A stretch of DNA of 64,000 nt from Prosthecochloris marina. GTDB taxonomy: Bacteria; Bacteroidota; Chlorobiia; Chlorobiales; Chlorobiaceae. The DNA lies in NCBI RefSeq assembly GCF_003182595.1, contig NZ_PDNZ01000004.1, positions 124,001-188,000 on the forward strand, written 5' to 3'. Under the pieces are notes generated by a model. That model was not told the DNA's origin. It was given only the letters and a program-made list of their open reading frames with translations, and made no database searches. The translations under genes were made by a program, and so were the position numbers. Shown here piece by piece: positions 1 through 8,812 of this stretch; position 1 is the stretch's first letter, and each line of letters opens with the position of its first letter.

Positions 1-1531
1 AGTTAGACCATATGTCTTTAAAGCTGTCAGGATTTGTATAATCCAAACGATCGTCCATATTACTTGTAAACGGGCATGTTCTCAACACCCCAAAAGGATT
101 GACGACAACGCTCGAACGACCGCATGAACACCGCCATGCTGTGTCGGAGCCTAAAACAACTGCCTCGAAATCATAGATCTCCGATGAAAGAAAATTAGTC
201 CATTCATTGCACTTTTCCAGCAAATGTTTTTTCTGGTCCGGGGTGATTTCCAAGCCGCTTTCCTCAGGTTTATCCGAGTAGTAAACGGAAAAGTAGATTT
301 TATTGACCGAAGTCTCCCTTACAAAAGAAACCATGTCGTTCATCACCTCATCATAATTCTGAGCATTCACTGTTACCGACACGCCAACTTGGGGAATACC
401 AGCCTGCTTTAAATGTGCAATGGCTTCTTTAGCCACCAGATGAACATTGACTTTAGGACATCCTTCTTTGACGATTCGTATGGCATTGTCTTTTTCCAGA
501 GAAAAACCGTCAAAACTCACCTCGATCTTGTTCACCCCCACCTCGGCCAGCATGGATGCTTCTTCTTTACCGATCAGCGTACCATTCGTTATCACCTTAA
601 CGTACACATCGTTTTTTCGTAGCCGCCGGACCACTTCATACAATAATTCCGGCTTAAGCAACGGCTCACCTCCCAAAATAGTCACATAGCTCACACCGGA
701 ATCGATGACAGGCTGTAAAACCTCGGTGAGAAACCGCTCATCCGACAAGACATTCACTTTTTGTGAAAGATGGTTCGTATAGCAGATTTCACAGGCGAGA
801 TTGCACTCATAGGTCAACTCGAGCAACGTATACAAAGGAAGCTCCGTATAGGTCAACAAGTTCTGAATACGGGCAATATTGAGATCCCACACTCTCTCCC
901 GACTCTTCAAACAAGCCAGGCTGTCCTCTGAAAGACGGGACAAAAGACATCTTTCCAAAAACCCCATAGTTTCCAAATCACAGATAAAGGCCATATAATC
1001 GTCTTCTTCAACAAAGTTACCATACTCCCCTTTCAGCCTCACATACACATCCTTATACGACTCATCCTGTACAAGAAAATTGTAAGCCTGTGCATACAAA
1101 CGGCCAAGAGCCATCATGGGATTATCTTTCATCTGACACTCTGCAGAAGCTATTTCATGTAAAGCCGATGTATTGTGAAGAAGAGTAACATCCCCGGAAA
1201 CCGGCACAACCTTTACACCTTTTCCTTTCCTTGCTTTCAATCCACCGATCTCATCAGAGGCCAGTGTACCCGATACAACGCAAGTGGAAACCTCGGGCAC
1301 CGTGTAGAAATGGCTGCTGTCAAAACCATTTTGGAGTGATACATAACCATCTGTCTGAAAAACAGGCTCTCTCCTCAAATACCAGTCTGCGACAGGAGGA
1401 GCAACTTCCGTCCTTTCTCCGGTTTGCAAACAAAACACCTCGGCTTCACCATTTTGAGAACATTTCGCGGCCACATAACCCGGATGTTTCTGAAGATTTT
1501 CAATAGCGGGACAATTATCTTCTTCCCTCAT
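1..1531 (-). CDS. Radical SAM/SPASM domain protein, 3' end cut by window edge
   Basis: An open frame runs from an ATG at 1531 through the left edge without a stop. The start is supported by a strong ribosome-binding site (GGAGGAG about five bases upstream). About 235 residues in there is the radical SAM cluster motif YECNLACEIC (C-x3-C-x2-C), followed by TILGGEPLL, the SAM-binding GGEP motif. Near the edge, SCGRSSVVVNPFG followed by RTCPF looks like the start of a SPASM auxiliary-cluster domain. The roughly 230 residues before the core include a segment around residues 140-220 (LLHNTSALHEIASAE onward) that resembles PqqD/RRE peptide-binding domains; that assignment is inference. Family members modify ribosomal peptides or act as sulfatase-maturase-type enzymes. 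No precursor peptide is visible on the window side, so the substrate is unknown. The radical SAM call is firm; the specific role is open. Confidence 0.85.
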   Translation of the reverse strand, partial: MREEDNCPAIENLQKHPGYVAAKCSQNGEAEVFCLQTGERTEVAPPVADWYLRREPVFQTDGYVSLQNGFDSSHFYTVPEVSTCVVSGTLASDEIGGLKARKGKGVKVVPVSGDVTLLHNTSALHEIASAECQMKDNPMMALGRLYAQAYNFLVQDESYKDVYVRLKGEYGNFVEEDDYMAFICDLETMGFLERCLLSRLSEDSLACLKSRERVWDLNIARIQNLLTYTELPLYTLLELTYECNLACEICYTNHLSQKVNVLSDERFLTEVLQPVIDSGVSYVTILGGEPLLKPELLYEVVRRLRKNDVYVKVITNGTLIGKEEASMLAEVGVNKIEVSFDGFSLEKDNAIRIVKEGCPKVNVHLVAKEAIAHLKQAGIPQVGVSVTVNAQNYDEVMNDMVSFVRETSVNKIYFSVYYSDKPEESGLEITPDQKKHLLEKCNEWTNFLSSEIYDFEAVVLGSDTAWRCSCGRSSVVVNPFGVLRTCPFTSNMDDRLDYTNPDSFKDIWSN

Positions 1532-2134
1532 ACTTCTCCTCCTTCTTTCTTGGTTAATGTGAGTACTCCTGTAAAAAAAGAACGACTACATGCAGTTCGG
1601 CCATGCACAGCAGAACACCTACTTGTTGAACTGTCGTTTTGACAATACCTGACGATTCAGTCACATTCCTGACTGAACTATCAACCGATGTAATAATTTG
1701 CCGGGCCTGTGCCGGATGATGCTCTTCATCGAAACCTTACGGATCAATGAAATTCGGCGCTACCGGGTAAAAATGGGGTACTGATGAAAACGGGGTACTG
1801 ATGAAAACGGGGTACTGATGAAAAACATTAAGCCCTATAAAAGAGCTCAATGAATCCCGGCGGGACCATTACGCAAAAGAGCCCCTCTCTTTATTTATCC
1901 AACGACTCAAATGCCTCGTTGATCCCGACAAGTAGGGACAACCCGGCAGCAGTGCTTCTTTCATCTTGCACTTGAACCGTTCATGACAATAAATAGAGGA
2001 GCTCTGAATAATAGCCTTCGCCTTCTTTTTTATTTCAACGCTATATGGCAGTTTAGTCATAACTGACGAAAAAATCAAGAAAATCATCGATCATCGCTGG
2101 TTTCTCGTTCTTAACACACAGCAATAACGTTCGT
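1532..2134. other. Intergenic gap between rSAM gene and comEC
   Basis: About 600 bases with no convincing gene. It holds the upstream region of the radical SAM gene and a short tandem repeat at 1775-1825. A 72-codon minus-strand open frame at 1869-2087 has no clear ribosome-binding site and no recognised motif, and I do not call it a gene. Confidence 0.5.
1775..1825. repeat. Three tandem copies of a 17-bp unit
   Basis: The unit GGGGTACTGATGAAAAC occurs head to tail at 1775-1791, 1792-1808 and 1809-1825; the last copy differs in its final base. It lies between two genes transcribed in the same direction, upstream of the radical SAM gene start. Function unknown. Confidence 0.9.
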
Positions 2135-4312
2135 TCAATCGATAGTCACCATTTCATGCTTTTCATCCAAATATCTCAACAATCCCCGCTCTCTCTCCTT
2201 CAGTCCGGAGGAAGACAAAACGATACACTCGGAAGGCTGTACTGTATCAAGCCACCTTTCAAACCTGAGATATTCTTCAATCCCAAAACGTTTCACCTTG
2301 ACAATGACCCTTTCTGCAGTGGCGCTGTCGAGACGTAAGAGCGCGTTTATGTTCGCTGCGAAAACAATTGATGAGCCATCGCTTATCCATAGTTTCAGGA
2401 GATGCTTATGCGGCCTTGCGAGGACAAAATCCGGCAGAACGAGGTACTTGTCACGGGAAAGCATGTAATGTGAAGCACCGATGGCAGCGACAAGTGAGTC
2501 TTGTGATGCAAATTGGACGGCTGCGTCGAGTTTTTCAACCCCTGAACGACGCATCTGCCGGTTGATTGTTCCCTGATGATACAGCTTCGATCCCGCATCG
2601 ATCAGAATCGACGAGCCTGAAGCCGAAAAAAGCAAAGCGACATTTCTTCCGACAGTAACCGTTGCAAGAAGAGGAGAATTTCCTGCACGAAGAACAGGTG
2701 TCCAGACAAAGTAGTTCACAGTGCATAATAAAGTGGTCAGAACAAGCACAGGTTTTTGACGATGCAGAAGGTACAGTGATGCGAGAATAGCCATGTAGTA
2801 AACTGTAATATCGAAAGCATCCGGACGTATCTGAACGACGGCCCAGTGCTGTGAACCGAAAAAATCCGTTAACCCGAGCGTGATTTTCGCAAAGAACCAG
2901 GCACTCGATGCAGGATATATCGCCAAACCGGGTAGCACGAGATTCAAGACAAAAGCTGGCAGCATCGTATACAGCATACAGCTCACAAGAAAAACCACCG
3001 GCAGATTCGCAATGAGCCCTGCAAGAGAAAATGTCCCGAAAAACCAGGCGATAACCGGTGCCACACCTATTACAGCAGCAAGGCTCACACTGAATGCATT
3101 CCATACCGGTCTGAAGATAGCCTGTTTCAAACCATTCCGGTTTGTCGAAGACCGGCTGAGTGTCGGGTAGAGCAGAATAATGGACGCAACCGCTGTATTG
3201 GTCATCAGGAACCCCGCACTGAACAGTTCGAGAGGATCGAGCGACAGAATGACAAGATCCGCCGCAGCGAGCGAGTTCAGCGGAAAAGATCGGCGTCCGG
3301 TTACCGAACCGCCGATCAAAACAACAGCCATAATCGACGCCCTTCTAACCGATGGAGCGTTTTCCGTCACCGAGCAGTAAACCAGCAATACAAACGCAAT
3401 GAACAGAAACACCATCCACCGCCCGGCAACGGTCGTCCTGAACCTTTGCAGCAACACAAGCATAGCAATAACGATCAATCCCACATGCAGGCCCGAAACT
3501 GCAAGCACGTGAGCTGTCCCGGCTGCCTGAAATTGACGATACACCTCTCTATCGAGCAGTTCTCTTTGCCCGAGAAATATCCCTTTCAGGAACTGCCGCT
3601 CATGCCCCGGAGGCACAAGCTCGTCAATGCTCCTGGAAATGTATCTTCTGACGGGACGTACAAGAGTAACTTCAAAAAAGTCATGTTCATCGATCCCGTA
3701 ATTACGCATCACCCAAGGCCCCGGACAGAAAAGTTCAGCATGAACCCCTTGTTTCCAGTAATGTTCATGAGCATTGAAATCACCGGGATTTGCCGCACCA
3801 GGAATCCGTGCGGGGGAACCCTTGATTCTAATCATGTCTCCCACTTCGACATCCAGCTGCTCACCTTCATCCAGCCTCAGAAACACCTTGATTTTCCCGG
3901 TAGCTTTCCGGGATTCACCATCAGAAAAAACTTCACGAACATCGAAAATCCATTGAGCCCCGTTCCCATACCTGTGCGGTCTGGACACAACTTTTCCATA
4001 AAGCAGCACTTTCTTACCAAGCTGGCTCATAACGGTATCCGATGCAACATATCTGAATGCATAGTCCGAGAATGCAGCGAAGCTGCTGAAAACGAAAAAA
4101 CTGTAGGCAACGACCGTGGTGAACGATAGGCCGTGTTCCGGTACCTGACGTTTCAGCTTTGAAACCAGCAAAAAACAAAAGAGGCACAAAGAGGCGAGGG
4201 ATAAGACAATCCAGAAATAAACCGAAAGAGAAAACCATACTCCGGCTATTATTCCCATGCAGACGGTCATGAGTAGACGCAGTGCAGGGAAGGGTGCAGA
4301 AATTGTTTTCAT
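2135..4312 (-). CDS. comEC: ComEC/Rec2-family DNA uptake channel protein
   Basis: 725 residues. ComEC forms the inner-membrane channel for single-stranded DNA during natural transformation. The N-terminal third has paired hydrophobic helices followed by a DUF4131/OB-like region (around residues 100-180). The competence domain follows, with the family signature HVLAVSGLHVGLI near residue 268 and many membrane helices to about residue 540. The C-terminal part (about 545-725) sits where other ComEC proteins carry a metallo-beta-lactamase-like domain. It retains a LLIDAG-like strand (SILIDAGSK), but the metal motif HxHxDH is absent; FASQDSLVAAIG is found where it should be. The gene is divergent from metF. 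The family is clear; the nuclease-like domain looks catalytically dead. Confidence 0.9.
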   Translation of the reverse strand: MKTISAPFPALRLLMTVCMGIIAGVWFSLSVYFWIVLSLASLCLFCFLLVSKLKRQVPEHGLSFTTVVAYSFFVFSSFAAFSDYAFRYVASDTVMSQLGKKVLLYGKVVSRPHRYGNGAQWIFDVREVFSDGESRKATGKIKVFLRLDEGEQLDVEVGDMIRIKGSPARIPGAANPGDFNAHEHYWKQGVHAELFCPGPWVMRNYGIDEHDFFEVTLVRPVRRYISRSIDELVPPGHERQFLKGIFLGQRELLDREVYRQFQAAGTAHVLAVSGLHVGLIVIAMLVLLQRFRTTVAGRWMVFLFIAFVLLVYCSVTENAPSVRRASIMAVVLIGGSVTGRRSFPLNSLAAADLVILSLDPLELFSAGFLMTNTAVASIILLYPTLSRSSTNRNGLKQAIFRPVWNAFSVSLAAVIGVAPVIAWFFGTFSLAGLIANLPVVFLVSCMLYTMLPAFVLNLVLPGLAIYPASSAWFFAKITLGLTDFFGSQHWAVVQIRPDAFDITVYYMAILASLYLLHRQKPVLVLTTLLCTVNYFVWTPVLRAGNSPLLATVTVGRNVALLFSASGSSILIDAGSKLYHQGTINRQMRRSGVEKLDAAVQFASQDSLVAAIGASHYMLSRDKYLVLPDFVLARPHKHLLKLWISDGSSIVFAANINALLRLDSATAERVIVKVKRFGIEEYLRFERWLDTVQPSECIVLSSSGLKERERGLLRYLDEKHEMVTID

Positions 4313-4385
4313 AACCGTAGCCGGAGAACGATTCGGTATGATTCGCTAAACTTGGTTAGTTTGCTATATTATTGTCTTTTTAACA

Positions 4386-5291
4386 ATGGACGCAAAAAAA
4401 GCACTCTGCATGTTAGTAAAAGAGATTCTTCAATCGGCCACCAAACCCGTATTCAGTTTTGAGTTTTTTCCTCCAAAAAAAACGGCTGACTGGGATAAGC
4501 TTTTTCATACCATCTCGGAACTCATCCCATTCAACCCGTCCTATGTGAGTGTAACATACGGCGCAGGAGGATCAACCCGAAACCGTACGCATGATCTTGT
4601 CACGAAGATCCAGAGGGAAACCGGCCTCAGCGTTGTCTCTCATCTTACCTGCATCTGTTCCGGAAAAGAAGAAATACGGCAAATCCTTGATGAATATAGC
4701 AAACATGGAATCAAAAATGTACTGGCCCTGCGTGGTGACCTTCCCCCAGGAAGCGCCTCTTATGAGGAAGCGACAAAAGACTTCCCCCACGCCGTAGATC
4801 TTGTACGGTTTATTGCCGAGAACTTCCCGGACATTGGAATTGGCGTTGCCGGATTCCCTGAAGGGCATCCTCAAACCCCCAACCGACTTCAGGAAATCGA
4901 ATATCTGAAGGTAAAGGTGGACCAGGGAGCGGACTACATCGTCACCCAACTGTTTTTTGACAACAGGGATTTCTTTGATTTCGTTGGCCGCTGCACCCTT
5001 GCAGGCATAAACGTCCCCATTATCCCCGGAATTATGCCGGTAACAACAAAAAAAGGATTGATCAGGATGTCCGAGCTCGCTCTTGGCGCCCGTATACCTG
5101 CACCGTTATTGAAAAGAGTGCTGGAAGCCTCCGATGATGACGAAGTTGTAAAGATAGGAATCGAATGGGCAACCATGCAGGTTAACGATCTGATCGGCAA
5201 CCACATCAAGGGCGTCCATTTCTACACACTCAATAACGCAGAAGCCACCCGCAGAATTTTTCAGAACATCGCTGAAAGCACGAAGACCTGA
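4386..5291 (+). CDS. metF: Methylenetetrahydrofolate reductase
   Basis: 301 residues, the usual length for the bacterial enzyme. It reduces 5,10-methylene-THF to 5-methyl-THF with an FAD cofactor, supplying the methyl group for methionine synthesis. The N-terminal FSFEFFPPK signature (near residue 23), the VTYGAGGS loop and the LALRGD segment (near residue 114) are all present, as is FPEGHP in the barrel. An ATG at 4386 opens the frame; a second ATG lies ten codons downstream, and either could be used because no strong ribosome-binding site is visible. It is divergent from comEC and ends facing lysA across a strong hairpin. Confidence 0.95.
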   Translation: MDAKKALCMLVKEILQSATKPVFSFEFFPPKKTADWDKLFHTISELIPFNPSYVSVTYGAGGSTRNRTHDLVTKIQRETGLSVVSHLTCICSGKEEIRQILDEYSKHGIKNVLALRGDLPPGSASYEEATKDFPHAVDLVRFIAENFPDIGIGVAGFPEGHPQTPNRLQEIEYLKVKVDQGADYIVTQLFFDNRDFFDFVGRCTLAGINVPIIPGIMPVTTKKGLIRMSELALGARIPAPLLKRVLEASDDDEVVKIGIEWATMQVNDLIGNHIKGVHFYTLNNAEATRRIFQNIAESTKT

Positions 5292-5327
5292 TAGCGACTG
5301 AAAGCAAAAAACAAAACCATGCAAAGG

Positions 5328-5375
5328 CCGGGTCACCGCCGTGCAATAAAAAGAATATTGCACGGCGGTGACCCG
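5328..5375. terminator. 20-bp perfect inverted repeat between convergent metF and lysA
   Basis: The arms 5328-5347 and 5356-5375 are perfect complements (CCGGGTCACCGCCGTGCAAT and its reverse complement) around an 8-base A-rich loop. It lies 37 bases after the metF stop and 19 bases after the lysA stop, so it can serve as a bidirectional terminator. There is no long T-run after either arm, so termination may not be purely intrinsic. Confidence 0.7.
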
Positions 5376-5393
5376 GATGATTCAGCATCTTTT

Positions 5394-6647
5394 TCAGAAC
5401 ACCTCATTCTGAATGAGTTGTTCAAATGAATCCCTTTTGCGGATAAGTTTCGCATTGTCCCCGTCGACCATGACCTCTGCCGGACGTAGACGACCATTGT
5501 AATTGTTACTCATAACCGAACCATAAGCTCCCGCCGACAAAACAGCAAGCATTTCCCCCTCTTTTACCCTATCAACGGTTCTCTCTCTGGCAAAAAAGTC
5601 GCCAGACTCACACACCGGCCCGACAATATCGGCCACCATAACGGAGTTATGTTGTGAAACAGCCACAATTTCATGGTAAGACTGGTACAGTGCAGGCCGG
5701 ATCAGTTCGGTCATCCCTGCATCGACAATCACAAATTCCTTTCCCGCATGGTTTTGCTTGCGATACAAAACCTTTGTTAACAAAACCGTTGAATTGGCAA
5801 CGATAAACCTTCCCGGTTCAAACAAGATAGTTGTCCCTGTTTTTTCAACCAGAGGGATAAGCTTTTCAGCAAAATGCCCGATCGGTGTGGCCGGTTTCTG
5901 AGGCTCATAGGTAACCGGAAAACCGCCACCTATATCAAAATATCGAATATCGAAGCCGGCCGATCGGGCTGCGGCAAGAACATCGAGCAGTTTTTCCAAA
6001 GCTGCTTCATAAAAATTCGCATCAAAAATCTGTGATCCGATATGCATATCCAGACCTGTCAGATCAACATGTTCAAGTGTTTTCAACAAATCAAACACTT
6101 CATCCAGATCCGCCTCGTCAATACCGAATTTTTCTTTACTGTCCCCGGTAGTAATATAGGGGTGTGTTTCGGCCGTAACGTTCGGATTGACACGAATCCC
6201 TACCGAGGCTTTCATTCCGAGACGTCCGGCAACATCATTGACCAAGCGCAACTCTGATACAGACTCTGCCTTGAGCATTACAATACCCGACTTGACACCA
6301 TACTCTATATCCGAAGCTGTCTTACCGACACCGGCCATAATAATTTTTCCAGGTTCAACACCGGCCTGAAGTGCCCGAAAAAGCTCTCCCCCCGAATTGA
6401 CGTCACATCCACACCCCTCCTCTGAAAGAGTACGGATCACATGCAGGTTGAAGTTTGCTTTCACCGAATAACAGGTAAAATGATCCAGTCCTGCAAAAGC
6501 TTTTTCAAAAGCCCTGTACTGGTTGATAAGGCTGTTTCGGCTGGTCACAAAAAGAGGAGTCCCGTACTCTTCTGCAAGCTTTTCAAGAGAAACCCCCTCG
6601 CAATGCAGTGTTCCATCGCAATAGGGAAATAAGTTACTGTCTAACAC
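5394..6647 (-). CDS. lysA: Diaminopimelate decarboxylase
   Basis: 417 residues, typical for LysA. It decarboxylates meso-diaminopimelate to L-lysine with pyridoxal phosphate in the cytoplasm, the last step of lysine synthesis. CYSVKANFN near residue 60 holds the PLP-binding lysine. HIGSQI and the glycine-rich GGGFPV segment follow. EPGRFIVANS and CESGDFFA, with the catalytic Cys of the fold-III decarboxylases, lie in the C-terminal barrel domain. The gene stands alone on the minus strand, convergent with metF and divergent from rpmG. Confidence 0.96.
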   Translation of the reverse strand: MLDSNLFPYCDGTLHCEGVSLEKLAEEYGTPLFVTSRNSLINQYRAFEKAFAGLDHFTCYSVKANFNLHVIRTLSEEGCGCDVNSGGELFRALQAGVEPGKIIMAGVGKTASDIEYGVKSGIVMLKAESVSELRLVNDVAGRLGMKASVGIRVNPNVTAETHPYITTGDSKEKFGIDEADLDEVFDLLKTLEHVDLTGLDMHIGSQIFDANFYEAALEKLLDVLAAARSAGFDIRYFDIGGGFPVTYEPQKPATPIGHFAEKLIPLVEKTGTTILFEPGRFIVANSTVLLTKVLYRKQNHAGKEFVIVDAGMTELIRPALYQSYHEIVAVSQHNSVMVADIVGPVCESGDFFARERTVDRVKEGEMLAVLSAGAYGSVMSNNYNGRLRPAEVMVDGDNAKLIRKRDSFEQLIQNEVF

Positions 6648-6878
6648 GTTTCAGATTTTCTTTTACGGGCATTTTGCTGACTGTTTCGTGCCCTGATTAA
6701 AAAAAGAACCTCTCAGTCTCATGTGAGGATTAAACAAAACGTTTCAAATCAGATGCAGTATAGCTGTTATCGCGGAAGCAAGCAAATACAGATTCTATAA
6801 GACTCGTTTTGGTATTGCAAAATCGCTGCTGATAGCTTATATTTGCAGCTCTTTATAATTAATCAGACCAAGGCAGCG

Positions 6879-7058
6879 ATGGCAAAAAAAGAAAACAGGA
6901 TAATCATTACCCTTGAGTGTACCGAAGCAAGAAAAGAGGGCTTGACTCCTTCAAGGTACACGACGACAAAAAACAAGAAGAACAACACGGAGCGTCTGAT
7001 TCTCAAGAAGTATAATCCTTACCTCAAGAGGCATACTCCGCACAAGGAAATCAAGTAA
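6879..7058 (+). CDS. rpmG: 50S ribosomal protein L33
   Basis: 59 residues starting [18 protein letters not shown]. The frame is open 12 codons further upstream, but the ATG at 6879 gives the family's normal N-terminus. Sequence blocks [11 protein letters not shown] and LKKYNPYL are typical of L33. Only one cysteine remains, so this is the zinc-free form without the two CxxC pairs. It sits 66 bases upstream of a tRNA-Leu gene and probably shares a transcript with it, ending at the hairpin at 7306-7332. Confidence 0.95.
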   Translation: MAKKENRIIITLECTEARKEGLTPSRYTTTKNKKNNTERLILKKYNPYLKRHTPHKEIK

Positions 7059-7124
7059 GCGGTTTTTGGCAAAATCCGTAAAAAGATTTTATTTAGTATA
7101 GACGTGGAAAGCCAAAGAATCGCT

Positions 7125-7206
7125 GCCCGAATGGCGGAATTGGTAGACGCACTCGTTTCAGGGGCGAGCGCCGCAAGGTGTAGGAGTTCGAATCTCCTTT
7201 CGGGCA
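7125..7206 (+). tRNA. tRNA-Leu (anticodon CAG)
   Basis: The acceptor stem GCCCGAA pairs with TTCGGGC. The D-arm GCGGAATTGGTAGACGC, an anticodon loop TTCAGGG carrying CAG, a long class-II variable arm (CGCCGCAAGGTG) and the T-arm AGGAG-TTCGAAT-CTCCT are all present. The discriminator is A and the CCA end is not encoded. The long variable arm and the anticodon both indicate leucine. Confidence 0.96.
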
Positions 7207-7305
7207 CTAAAAAGCTGAAAAAAATTGACTATGCTCAACACGGTATTTAGTGGAGATAAAAATTACAAGTTTTCCCTGACCATAAAAGATTCGACTTTAT
7301 ATCAT

Positions 7306-7332
7306 GCACCTTTTTAGTGAGGTGCTTTTTTT
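7306..7332 (+). terminator. Intrinsic terminator after rpmG and tRNA-Leu
   Basis: Stem GCACCT / AGGTGC (7306-7311 with 7320-7325) with an 8-base loop, followed directly by seven T residues. It lies 100 bases after the tRNA and 30 bases before the next gene's GTG start. Confidence 0.75.
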
Positions 7333-7362
7333 ATTTTTTCAAAATTTTAAATATCAGCTGTA

Positions 7363-8172
7363 GTGGACCATACAAAAATCAATCTGGTTGTTCGTCTGCA
7401 ACACCTCGATAATCAGATCGAAACCATAGAAAGCTTGCAAAAAGGGCTTCCTGAGGAAATCGATGCACTGGAAGAGGATATCGCGTTCACTTCCCGCCAA
7501 ATCGAAGCCCGAGAAAAAACTGCCGCAGAAAGGGAAAAAAACCGCAGCAATCTCACTGAAACGATTGAAAACTGCAAGTCAAAAATCAAGAGTTTCAAAG
7601 ACAAGCAAACACTGGCGAGGAACAATAAAGAATACGATGCTCTTTCAAAACAGATCGAGTACGAAGAAAAAGAAATTGCACAAGCGGAAATTCAGCTCCA
7701 GGACATAAAACATCATGAAGAAAAGACAAAAGAACTGCAAGATCAGGGTCGTCAGTTAATTGCTGAAAACCGCTATGACGAAATTTCCGAAGAGATGATG
7801 CCGGACGACATTCTTTCTCAACAACTCAAAGACCTGAAAATACAGGTTGAGCAGAAAAAAGAAGAGCTGGAAAGTATTGTCGTGGAAACTTCAGGCGAAG
7901 TCAGTTCGCTGAAAAAGCAAATCGCGGAGCAGAGAAAAATCGTCGAGAAAGAAGCGAAGCGGTTGTTGTCAAAGTACGACCATCTGAAAAACGGAAACAT
8001 CCGCAACGCCCTTGTCAAACTTCATCGCCACGCTTGCTCAGGCTGCAATACAAGGGTCCCGACCAACCGCCACACGATCATTGTCCAGGGAGGATTTTAT
8101 CTTTGCGAATCATGTGGTCGTATAGTCGTCCATGAAAGACTTTTCGAAGAAGCCGCTTCCGAGAATAATTGA
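7363..8172 (+). CDS. Coiled-coil zinc-ribbon protein (C4-type)
   Basis: 269 residues with a GTG start at 7363. Residues 1-200 are almost entirely charged heptad sequence and should form a long helical hairpin. The C-terminal 60 residues carry two knuckles, CSGCNTRVP and YLCESCGR, that make a four-cysteine zinc ribbon. This matches the widespread CT398-type 'zinc ribbon domain' family, whose members are described as nucleic-acid-associated, with no firmly established reaction. It is followed after four bases by a terminator hairpin and then by rnpB; a functional link with RNase P is not shown. The family call is secure, the function is not. Confidence 0.85.
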   Translation: MDHTKINLVVRLQHLDNQIETIESLQKGLPEEIDALEEDIAFTSRQIEAREKTAAEREKNRSNLTETIENCKSKIKSFKDKQTLARNNKEYDALSKQIEYEEKEIAQAEIQLQDIKHHEEKTKELQDQGRQLIAENRYDEISEEMMPDDILSQQLKDLKIQVEQKKEELESIVVETSGEVSSLKKQIAEQRKIVEKEAKRLLSKYDHLKNGNIRNALVKLHRHACSGCNTRVPTNRHTIIVQGGFYLCESCGRIVVHERLFEEAASENN

Positions 8173-8176
8173 TTGA

Positions 8177-8205
8177 AAAGCGCCATGAAATCTGCGTGGC
8201 GCTTT
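8177..8205 (+). terminator. Terminator hairpin after the zinc-ribbon gene
   Basis: AAAGCGCCA (8177-8185) pairs perfectly with TGGCGCTTT (8197-8205) around an 11-base loop, five bases after the stop codon, followed by GTGTTTCTC. Confidence 0.7.
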
Positions 8206-8303
8206 GTGTTTCTCGCCACAGTTCCCATTACACAAACAGACGGATTTCAGATTTTGAACGGAAGTTTTAGAAAACAGGTTGTATCTTATTGAAAATCTGT
8301 TTA

Positions 8304-8807
8304 CTGAAACCAAAGTGTGCAGTCGCCGCTTATTTTTCAGGATATGCGGAGGAAAGTCCGAACATCACAGGACAGGGTGCCTGTCGAGAGCTTTTGCTCA
8401 AGACGGGGAGCAGCAGTGCAAACTTCTGCTACAGAAAGTGCAACAGAAAGTATACCGCCCCGGGGGTTTCCGGGGTAAGGGTGAAAAGGGGGTGTAAGAG
8501 ACCACCAGACATGCCAGTAATGACATGTGCTATGAAAACCTCCCCGATGCAAGGCTGAATAGAGAAACTTTTCCGAAAGGAAAAAGAATGGTCCGTTCAA
8601 TTCTGAAAGGACACCTTTTTTAGGTATCGTAAACGGCTTGAGTACTCCAGGCAATGTGTAGAAAAGCTGCCTGAAAAAGTATTCTGGACGCGGAGGATGC
8701 TTAAAAAGGTGTCCTCAAGAGAGTTTCCGGGTGAGCCGCATTAGATAAATGACTGCAGCTTTGCCGCAAGGCAGAGAACAGAATTCGGCTTATAGCTTTG
8801 GTTTCAG
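8304..8807 (+). ncRNA. rnpB: RNase P RNA (M1 RNA), enlarged type A
   Basis: Catalytic RNA that matures the 5' end of tRNAs. The universally conserved GAGGAAAGTCCGAACATC block is at about 8346, and the 3' conserved ACAGAATTCGGCTTATAG is near the end. The P1 helix is visible as CTGAAACCAAAG at 8304 pairing with CTTTGGTTTCAG ending at 8807, which sets the boundaries. It is about 504 nt, much longer than the usual 350-400 nt of type A RNAs. The excess lies mainly between 8560 and 8730, where AGGACACCTTTTT pairs with AAAAAGGTGTCCT, a long extra helical arm. A T7 run follows the 3' end and can terminate transcription. Confidence 0.95.
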
Positions 8808-8812
8808 TTTTT

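Noticed and set aside
1869..2087. 72-codon minus-strand open frame between the radical SAM gene and comEC
   Set aside because: No ribosome-binding site, no recognised motif and an unconvincing N-terminus; left as gap.
2535..3104. 189-codon Cys-rich minus-strand frame inside comEC
   Set aside because: Shifted frame of the clearly coding comEC gene.
3446..4129. 227-codon plus-strand frame opposite comEC
   Set aside because: Antisense shadow of comEC; no family features.
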